Of a stretch of DNA of 64,000 nucleotides, positions 23,738 to 33,458 are shown piece by piece. This DNA is from Cliona cf. orientalis. Its lineage: Eukaryota; Porifera; Demospongiae; Clionaida; Clionaidae. The notes under the pieces were generated by a model that was not told the origin of the DNA, did no database searches, and saw only the letters and a program-made list of their open reading frames with translations. The stretch spans positions 2,294,001 to 2,358,000 of the forward strand of contig OZ005697.1 in assembly GCA_963930775.1 (NCBI GenBank), written 5' to 3'. Every line of letters begins with the position of its first letter. The first letter of the stretch is position 1. The position numbers and the translations under genes are program-made.

Positions 23738-26700
23738 TTATGTTAATTTATAGGACATAACATACCCTAGCACAAATATAATTACAAGTGCACTCAGGAA
23801 CGTTCCAGCAACTACCCCTTGAAGGAAGAGTGAATCACAAAGATACACTACTGGTGCTGGTACTGTCTCTTTATTTGATACAGAAGATGCCTGATCAGTA
23901 CAATAATCGCTCATTACTAATCTCTTCTTTTTTGTGGGATAAAGATTACTCAGCTCAGGCACATTTCTGTCGATAGTTATCGAGGCATTGTTAGATTGCA
24001 ACCAGTTTTGTAGAATGTTGAGCACAGTGGTTGCAGTCACGTTTCCATTCTCATCAGAGTAGATCAGTGTACCATCCAGGATTAGCAGCTCTGCTGAAAC
24101 GTAGTAGGAGTAAATTGCTAGCTGAGCTGTAGCAGAACATTTGCATGATTGATGAATAATCTTATTGATATTATCTGCAATTTCCTGTAGAGAATTAGAT
24201 AATAGTCAGTATCTGGTATGATTACTATTAGTCACAGAGTCTATACTTACCAAGAATAGTTTACAGTGATCTTGAGCACCATTAGCTTTTACATAATATA
24301 TCTGAAAGTTGACTATATAGAAAGTCAAGTAATTGGCAGTAATTGTATTGATCTGGAAATTTTTATGTATCCTTTGACAAACCCAAAGATGTGATCCATA
24401 TACTACTGTAACAGCAACCAGTGCATGTATTAATTTTATGTCTTTACCCCAAATTTATTTACAGTTGAGTGGGTGATCAACGTACCTGTTTCTGATAGAA
24501 GCAGCAATTTTTTTGTCGTGGTGTACAAGCTTTCTACAAGACAGGTATACACACCAAAAGCATCCTTAGTTGAGTAGTTAAGATAATTTTTTCGGGTAGA
24601 AACCATTAATAATGTGTCATTCTTGAAGAGCGTGAGGTTATGATGATCTGGATTTCCTTCTTCTGTAGAGCATATGATTTGAACAGTTTCACCAGATATT
24701 GCTGCCTCCACACTTGACGAAATGGAAATTACAGGTGCCCCTAATAATTAATCAGGAGATTATCAATGCTTGGTAATGAATAGTACCGTAAACTCTGGTT
24801 ATTAAGCGCACATTATTTATTAAGCGCATGCTCTCTTCTCGTAACAAGCTATTGTTTATTAAGCGCATGCGCTTAATAGGCGTGGCGTTCTATGAACCTG
24901 ACCTTGACCGGCTGGAAAGTATGTGGAGTCCAGATATCTTTGGAGAAATGATGGCCATATCATGCAAGAAGATCGAGTTTCAGACAAATCGCCAGCATGA
25001 CTGGTCGGCAGCTGTAAACGCTAAAGCGCTCGATCGATCAAGCCAGCTAGCACTAGCGCGATCGCGAGCGGGCCTCCATCACGTGCCCAAACGTTTGTGG
25101 GCGTGGTTATGTGCCATATAAGCGCATATCCTTTATTAAGCGCATACCGTTTACCGCTATAAGCGCATGCGCTTATTAACCAGATTATACGGTATATTAA
25201 TATCTACCACTATCAAAGCCCTCTCAGGTCACTATTATAGCTAGTACCAAGGACATGATATTATTATCTGGTGTGCATGCACGCGAGGGGTGAAACTTAT
25301 TAAGTTTTCATCTGTTGCATGAAAATTGTCATATCTTGGGATCTATAGGCATCTGAGTGGCTCTTATAAGCACAATGAATCCGTTGACGTTGAAGCTGCA
25401 AAGCTGGATTAGCTAAGTATTTAGCGAGACCATGAGCATAAAAAACACTACACTTTGCTCATGTACATAGTGTACTAATTAAGCTAGGATGATAATAGTT
25501 ACTACTGTTGTCGCAGCTGCATTGTGTGTGGGCCGGGTATGTGCTCTTGCACGTGGATGCCATCAATGTGGAGAGTAATAATATTATGTGTACATGTCAA
25601 CATTGCAAATGCATGGCTACTCATGGTATGGCCACAGATCGAGAGGAGGTGGGAGTGGGTGTGAGGAAATGTATAGTGTGTGCAAGGAACTTCAAGCTAT
25701 ACAGCCAATATTCGAAGCCTTCAATCCCAAAATATCATATACATGTAGCACAGCTGCAGCCGCTAATAGACGTAGAGGTTCAGCCTGAGTGTATTAATAG
25801 GGCGTTAACAGCCTATAATACATGCAGGACCGGGTGTAATAATAATTATTATAGTCATAAAATTGATGCACTTACTGTATGTTTCTAATGAAAAGTAGGA
25901 GATTGCGATTGGAATATCAAACAAGAAGTAGGGCAGGAAGGAGTAATCATACTCCCTGCACCATGACGTTAACTGGTACATGTTTGTGGTAATGATTCCA
26001 ATATACTCCCCCAAGTCATCTGTAGTGGTGTTTAAGATTTCCATTGAAAACAGTAGTTCGCCAAGATTCTGCCCTCCACGTACTGTAGAGCTATACTTTG
26101 GATTAAGCTGTGTATAAATACTGGTGCCTGCATGAAGCCACCTTTCAGAGTGATACTGCATCAATTCTTGTGTTGTATTCTCATGAAGTCTGTACTTGTT
26201 GCTTAGTATAATATCAACCTCTGAATCGGTTTTAATGAAATATCGCTTTCTTGGAAGATAATCGAGTGGATTATACTCATAGGCATGATCTAGAAAATTA
26301 AAACGAAAATAATGATTTGTATGACTCAATTGAAGTTTCTTAGCAGCTGTATAATACCTTGTGTGAGAATAAATGTAATGGGTGCGGCCATAGCAAGATA
26401 TTCCATTTCGGGCAAGATTTTTGCATCACAGTCTGGTCTTCCTAAGTCGAGTGCACTGATCTTCGCTTGATAAATCCCAGCATGACTACTCGTGGCGTTG
26501 GCTATCACTAGCTCTGTCCCATTGTTTTGAATTCTGGCATCAGGGTGCATGCTGCGTATCTGAGAGCCGTTGTGATACCAGGTAAGTCCCTGAATGTGTC
26601 CCGCTTGAGAATATTTGGCAGAAATGTTCACTTTGAGAGATACCTTCTCTCCAATAGCAAAGGTATGAACTGGGTGTCCCAGGGGAGAAATAAATCCTGT

Positions 26701-29700
26701 GTAATAATATTATAATAGCATATTGCCCATCATATTAGCTATGTGTCCTAGCTACTAGCTATGAGAAAACGGACCATCTGGGAAGATGGTATAAAATCAA
26801 TGTCTGATTTTCTTTCTATAAAAATAATTATAGATCTACTAGTAGTGAGTCATGATACTTGTATCAGCATGTGTAGGCACAAACATAGAGCAGATTCCAC
26901 TATCTACTATAACAGTCCATTAATTACTTAGCCTATATATATATATAGCTATAAGACATGACATTGTACATACTATACAGTTGAACAAGGTACACAATAA
27001 TATTATTATTATGCCACAAACCAACAATCCATCCTAATTGCAAACTGTCAAGGCACTACACTAATATTTGTTCTTTCAGGATAAATACGCGGTGGTAGCT
27101 AAGGGTGTGGGAGACTGCCTTGTGCTGCAAAAACGAAAAGGTTATTTCTCTGACATTAAGGCCCTAAATTTAGTAATGGCAACATCTCCCAGAGCCCTTG
27201 CTTTTTTGGTCTTCACTATGTGCATAATAGCTAATAGGCAGTAAATTACCGAGACTGCCATACATGACATTATGTGTTTGCAAGTCAATAATAATAATAT
27301 TGACAATTAATTTAGTTTCTGATCACCCACCTCTGCATGCATGGTATTTTGAGGACATTGTCAAGTATTGAGTCACATGATGCTCTCATGTGTATATAGT
27401 ACCATTGTGGCAGTTCTATGCACATGACTAAATTAGTAAGCAGTGGTATAATAGTTACAATGCCTATTGCTTGCACATGCATACCGGTATATACTCATGA
27501 GATTTGCATCTATAGCTAGCTGTGGTATATGTAGTCAAAAGGTCCAACATGTATAGAAAGTGGTCCGGTGTGACCATACAATCATAATGATCGACCATCT
27601 AGGAGAGTTAGTGTAAGAAATCACGTTTATAATAATATATGCATCTAGTGTGGGCATAATAATAATAATGCACAGCTTGGGGCTGGAGTGATAGATTACC
27701 TAGATCTGTTCTAGATTAAGGCATGAAAGTTGAAACTGAAAGTCAAGTTCAATGTTGTATGCATTTATAATGTTACACAATACTGTAATATTATTATCGT
27801 GCAGTATGTGTGTCTGCATGCACCATCCCTACTTATACTAAGTCTTATAGAGTCCGGTAGACTCTATGCCTCTATGATTGTTGACCTTGTACACGTTTAG
27901 CTAGCCACTTCAACCATAAAATTAATGTTATACCATGCAGGTGCATGCATGGGAGACAACTGTACTATAGAATCTTACATTGCATCATGCATGTAGCAGA
28001 TGTTTGAAGCTATATACAATAAAACAAGTCAACAGGTGTAATGATCAATGATTTTTTCAGCCAGCCAGATGTGCCCTTATCAAGTGGCATTCTACAGCAT
28101 AATTATTAATGCATGTTACCCATTCCTCCTTTTTTCTCCATGGTGTATAACATATTAATATTATCATGTGACCTGCATGTTCTGAGAAAAAGGACCACTC
28201 TATCTAATCTAAATTCTGAAAAACACGTGTCACTGATTTATCTTAAAACAATTCACATCTAAGAAAAGGCGACCACTTGGGATAAGATTTCATTTTCCAA
28301 TAATATATTATAACCAAAATGTGCATGGGGAAATTTTCATTTTCTGTTTTTTTTACTCTACCAGAAAATGTAAAATTTTGGCTTCATATTGATATGCTAT
28401 GTTTATGTAGTTGTAATACTGTAGAAACTGGTTGTTAAGCGCTGCAAGCGCATACTTTTTATTAAGCGCATAGTTTTGTGCGAGCCTTACCGCTCTTTGT
28501 TAGGCGCATATGTCCAGCAGGCCACCTGAACGACAAGCGATCGGTTACATGGGCCCAGAAAGAAGGATAGAAGTATACTGGAGAAGAAAACGTCGAGAAT
28601 TACGCTCTCTGGTCGCTTCTATCTACCCTCGACACGTTCTTTACACACGCCCCACCTACCGTGTTTTAGCACTTTTAATTAAGCGCATGCTTCCTGTTAA
28701 ACGCATACTTTTTGTTAAGCACATATTTTCTTGCTGCCGCGTGTTAGAAGCGCATGCGCTTAACAACCAGTTTCTACGGTATTATGTAAACTATCATTAT
28801 GGGTCCAATTGCTCGGACACATACAATTTAATTAAAACTTGTCATAACTCCACTTGTGATCAATGAAACTTGCACCATCGGATTCAGTACACACAGAGCT
28901 ATTAATCCATGCTAAAATTCAATTTTTATAAAATATCCCAATGCCAAGTATAGAGAGCAGTATAATAATTGTGCATACTATGGAAATAATCATTATTATG
29001 TATCTGTTACAATGGCAGGTGTACAAAACAATAATAATTATTATGGTCACGGATTTCTTGTCAACTTTTGGTTGATTTGCATGTGACTAGAAGTGAAGAT
29101 AACCCATGTTAGGTTAATATGACCCAATAGCATCACGCATAGGCTATCGTATAAACAAAGAGTTTCCAAACAGGCTTACCACAAATTTCAAGCACTTTCT
29201 TCCCTTCAGCTAATGCAGGAGCTCTTACAGCATTGGGAAATGCTTTACAGTAGAACCACAGGTGACGAAAGTCACGGAAATCTGAGGATGGAGTGTATGA
29301 TATGTTTTGGCCATCCAGTTCCCAGTAGCCATACAGTCCCGCTAGAGCTCTCCATTTATAAATCACTGGGCCAGGTGGGGCCGGATCAATGACACAGAAG
29401 TAGACTCACGTACGCGCTAAGGAGCCGCGCTGACTAAATATTCCAGATTTTGCTACATTTAGCTACTTTAATTATTGATAGCTTTTAACCAGTATAGTCC
29501 AAACAAGTAGTTCAGGATCATAAACAGCACGTAGAACTCGAAGGAGTTGCAATAAAAAGTTTTGCGGTAAAATATTGCATTCCGTTTACGTGACGTAAAA
29601 ATTCCACTGTGCCACGGATTAGTGCCCAGAATCTCCAGACCCTCTTTCCGCGTGCTGGTGATGAAATACACCCAGCACTGCAGGATAGGGGTCTGGTTTA

Positions 29701-31625
29701 CGAGACTAATCAAAAGACTGCCTGGGATTTGCACTTACAGGAGTATTCAAGTTTGTCAGCTACCATAGCTGCCTGGTGACACAAAGGCTAAGATTACACA
29801 AACATGCTTAATCAGTGTGTACTTGCTTCCTATAATAATATTGTGATATTGCTGGAACATATTTGGATGTAGCTAGGTCCAGAGATTTTTTTTTTGAAGT
29901 TGTAGCTAGTTGACTGTTCCATGCATTAATAAGTTTTTATTATTAAACAATGAATAGGCAAACCGATCGCCATGGTATATGTATAGTCTCATGTCCAGCC
30001 TCTGTCCCCACGAGATTAGTCAGCTAGGAGGCATTGATGAAATTAATGACAATCATGAACTACCAGGCCCTGAGGGTACTAAAAAAAGGAACAGTAACAA
30101 GTATAAAAAACAATTGAATACAATTGAAGGATGAAGTAGGGATGGCAGTGCCAAAAAATACACAAACAAGATTTGTATAGGGACAATGTATCACATCCAC
30201 TATACATCCCTACGCTTGCTTTTTGAGTAGCCAAGCACACATATATTTTATGGCAGGAATGGAAAATCAATACCGTACACCCATGCACAATATCAAAATA
30301 TAGCGACACTTTATAGAATCAGAAGTGGATGAGAAAAGCAAGTGTAGGGATGTATAGTGGATGTGATACGTTATCCCTACGAATCTTGTTTGTGTATTTT
30401 TTGGCATTGCCATCCCTACTTCATCCTTCAATTTTATTCAATTGTTTATACTTGTATAATTTATCTATTATAGAAAGAGACTCCCCAAGCACCTATGTAT
30501 AGCAGAATGACCAGGGAATAGATTCTGAAGTGTGGTGCACTTTTATGCTAGCTATGTCATCATCACAGTATCAATAGTATAGCGTGTCTGACTGTAAAAG
30601 TATCATTCTGTGGACACCAGTACCACACACTGTCAGGCTTTTAATAATATTAGCTATAATATAGCCTGACCTACTGAGCGTAGCTAGCTGAGTAGCAACC
30701 AGCAACGGTACCATTGCCGCATCTATATATGTTACTTCCACCTGAGTGGAAGAATGGCTTGTACATCTCCTGAGTATAATAGTGCCTATCCAAGAACTAC
30801 AGCTGTGACTGTCTTATTTATTCATATATAGCCACTCTTCCCATGCACTCTCAGACTGGAACCAAGGATTTGGATTAATTATTTGTCTAAAAGTTTGCTA
30901 CTTAAATTCCTTCCCATGCACTATGTACCAGCCAGATGTGCCCTTATCAACTATGCATAAGTCCAGTCAAAGCACACCCTACCACACTAGCTATAATAAT
31001 ACCTGTTCTAAAATTAATGATTCATGTCCGTTTCTGTTCTAATAGGTATTATTGAATTTTTGCAACTGGTGTGCGTGACTGTGTGTCTGTGCTAGCTACA
31101 TTATGATCTTAGTCCATTGTAAACAAAGAGTTTCCAAACTGGCTTACCACAAATTTCAAGCACTTTCTTCCCTTCAGCTAATGCAGGAGCTTTTACAGTA
31201 TTGGAAAATGCTCTACAGTAGAACCACAGGTGACGAAAGTCATGGAAATCCGAGGATGGAGTGTATGATATGTTTTGGCCATCCGGTTCCCAGTAGCCAT
31301 ACAGTCCCGTTAGAGCTCTCCATTTATAAATCACTGGGCCAGGTGGGGCTGGATCAATGAGACAGGATAGTTCAATCGTGCTCTCAATGAGGTAGGGTCC
31401 GGTCGGTGGAGTGACCACAATTTTCACATTGTATCCTTGAACTGCAACTGAATACCAATGATAATTATAGCTAATGATTGTACAAAATTAATACATTGTC
31501 ATAATGACTGATTACAATCTAGCTAGCTTACTAGTACAGGTAACTGGGTACTTACCAATCGACATAGAAAGAATGGCGAAATCAAAAATATGCCACCACA
31601 ATAATAAAATTATGCTGAACTTCAT
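23738..31625 (-). CDS. Ig-domain type I membrane receptor, gene B
   Basis: Seven exons (downward): signal peptide 31625-31556; Ig1 31447-31148; Ig2 26696-26358; Ig-like 26289-25876; Ig4 24740-24486; stalk 24312-24251; membrane-proximal/transmembrane 24184-23738 with stop. Lengths 70, 300, 339, 414, 255, 62 and 447 nt sum to 629 codons, and every junction agrees in phase (1,1,1,1,1,0). An in-frame ATG six bases upstream would add two residues. Ig1 and Ig4 have the canonical cysteine pair. Ig2 and the 414-nt exon keep the DxGxY-like turn (SSHAGIY, DDLGEYI) but lack the paired cysteines. The last exon ends in one transmembrane helix (about residues 603-622) and a six-residue tail, so signalling would need a partner. 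A receptor or adhesion role is inferred from architecture only. The 4.45-kb first intron contains a truncated Ig1 remnant. Confidence 0.8.
24784..25194. mobile_element. MITE, TACCGTA termini with internal TTAAGCGCAT repeats
   Basis: The ends pair over about 28 bp (TACCGTAAACTCTGGTTATTAA and complement), with TA at both edges. Inside each end the unit TTATTAAGCGCAT is repeated several times. The copy at 28417-28781 has the same design. It lies in a gene B intron between Ig4 and the 414-nt exon. The open frame within it is not a gene. Confidence 0.8.
28417..28781. mobile_element. MITE, TACTGTAGAAACTGGTTGTTAAG termini
   Basis: Second member of the TTAAGCGCAT-repeat family. The paralogous unit near 20295 (GATATGCAATTGCTCGGAC) lacks it, giving an empty site. 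It lies in the first intron of gene B. Confidence 0.8.
29180..29393 (-). pseudogene. Truncated Ig1 exon
   Basis: The 3' part of an Ig1 exon has an intact GTAAG donor at 29179. Homology to the other three copies stops abruptly at about 29393, after GGATCAATGA. About 90 nt including the B-strand cysteine and the acceptor are missing, so it cannot be spliced as an internal exon. It lies in the long first intron of gene B. Confidence 0.8.
30097..30455. mobile_element. Foldback MITE, ACAAGTATAAAAA termini (second copy)
   Basis: Same family as 15281-15659: ACAAGTATAAAAAACAATTG start, complementary end, and the GAAGTAGGGATGGCA motif in both arms. It lies in the first intron of gene B. The small frames on the minus strand inside it are fortuitous. 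Confidence 0.75.
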
Positions 31626-31631
31626 ATTCAT

Positions 31632-32074
31632 AGTAGCTAGCTACTTAAGATTTAATAGTAATCACTTCTGAAGCCAATTGGATCCCGGTATAATGTTTAA
31701 TACCACGGCAGACCTACGAGCGTACTGATAGGTATCATGGAGGATTTGTTCCTCTGTGCCGAACGGAACCGCGCAATGATAATTACGTATACAGGGCTTT
31801 TGTTCGCGTGCACGTGAATGTTTAGGCCCGCGTCACATGCGACCTCTAGATCTAGTGAATTCGAGTGTGATTACAGTTTAATATTTTAATTGGCCATAAT
31901 ACTTCGATGATCGATCACCAAAATAAGTGTAGAGCGGCTGAAAGAACCATGTACATTGTAACAACAACAGTCTATGTCTATGGGTGCACGCGCCATTCGG
32001 TACGGGGTCGTTGATGTACAATAATTAATTTTAGCGCGCTCGCGCAATTAGTAGTGTTGGTGTAGACACGCTGT
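31632..32074. other. 5' flank of gene B, probable promoter
   Basis: About 430 bases upstream of the start codon are conserved with the flanks at 13.3 and 21.2 kb: ATCGATCACC, GAGGATTTGTTCCTC and a TTTAGCGCGCTCGCGC run. This suggests shared promoter DNA. No TATA box could be assigned with confidence. Confidence 0.5.
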
Positions 32075-32439
32075 GTATAGACCCGTTGCACGAATCCGTA
32101 TAACTCCGGTTACGTTACTCGGCGGCGCGCGCAAAAGCCGCATTGGAGGACAACCACTATGGAGGATTGTACTGATCAGCAGTGTTTCTCACCGTTTATG
32201 CCATCCCTCCAGCAGAGTTCCAGCTATCACAGAAATATGTCATAGCGCACCCGGTACTATTTAACATACTGTAAGGCGCAAGTGAGCGGAGCCTTCGTTT
32301 GTCGACAAACTAGCTGCAAACACGACCTCTGTACATTTTGCCATAGACAAAATCCGCGTTGTCCTCCAAGCGTGGGCGTTAATTTTCCGTATACTGCAAC
32401 AAAACTCAATGATGACGTCACGTGCAATGGGTCTATACA
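32074..32439. mobile_element. TIR insertion, TGTATAGACCC(G/A)TTGCACG termini
   Basis: The ends TGTATAGACCCGTTGCACG and its complement (one mismatch) bound 366 bp. The paralogous position near 21560 reads through without it. Open frames inside are on both strands and overlap. Confidence 0.65.
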
Positions 32440-32874
32440 AAGGCTTGGCAGAATCACAATACATGTAACATGGAGTAAGATTATTAAATGTCTCATAGCT
32501 ACCTATCTACAACTTATTATAGCTACACTTTGTTGGTAGCTAATAATGTGTGAATACTTGTATTAACTTCCCCACCCACCCACCCCACCCACCCATGCCA
32601 GAAGACTTGGTGGGAGTTTGACCTGACTGCTGCTAATTTAGAGCTAATCTAGATCATCACTGTCCCAGCTGTCCACCCAATTTCGCCGCTAGGTCCCTCT
32701 AACTGGCGCCACTCATAGGACTTCCACAAAGATCAGTTTCCCTCAGTGTGGATTAAATGCAGTGTCACCAAAGTGTGTGGGCATGCATGAGGTGAGGATT
32801 TGACACCTAAACCACATCAAAGTCATAAGTGAGGTGCATGTTGTATGACCACGCCCTTTTAATTGCATATATCT

Positions 32875-33458
32875 CAGGGGTGTGGCTGCTATAGCCGGAA
32901 CAGAGACAAGTTTAGCAGCTAAGCTAGCTAGCTACCAGCTACGATATTATTATTCTAGAAACAAAGAAGATGCTTCAGATAATAATTATGTGATATTGTG
33001 ATGCTCATGGATTATCAGCAGATATTGTATGACAAAATTAATTATTATGAAGTCTAGTGATCCTGACTTGAAATGAAGCGATTGCATATCCATCTAGATC
33101 TCAGGGGCAAGGCTATCTGTTATCAAGCTAGCTGCTACATACCTGGTTTTTACGTTGAAAAGTATTAGAGACCTCTATTCTTTGAAGTATAATCTCTTGC
33201 TACTCACGAACTTTTTCGTTCCCTTCTGAGATCCATGATCGCAAATGACATTAATTTTGTGCTAGAAGCAGGCTGTAGAGAAGCTCGAGCATGCGCAATA
33301 GAGTACAATATCTGCTGATAATCCATGAGCATCACAATATCACATAATTATTATCTGAAGCATCTTCTTTGTTTCTAGAATAATAATATCGTAGCTGGTA
33401 GCTAGCTAGCTTAGCTGCTAAACTTGGCTCTGTTCCGGCTATAGCAGCCACACCCCTG
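32875..33458. repeat. Inverted repeat with 155-bp arms
   Basis: Arms 32875-33029 and 33304-33458 are nearly perfect complements, starting TACAATATCTGCTGATAATC on the right arm. The 274-bp spacer includes one half of a repeat that is continuous at 2545-2745. The right arm runs into the start of the reverse-transcriptase reading frame. The left arm is thus an inverted copy of that element's 5' end, or the pair is a separate foldback element. Confidence 0.8.

Noticed and set aside
24828-25121. 97-residue plus-strand frame
   Set aside because: It is contained within the TACCGTA MITE at 24784-25194 and repeats its subterminal units.
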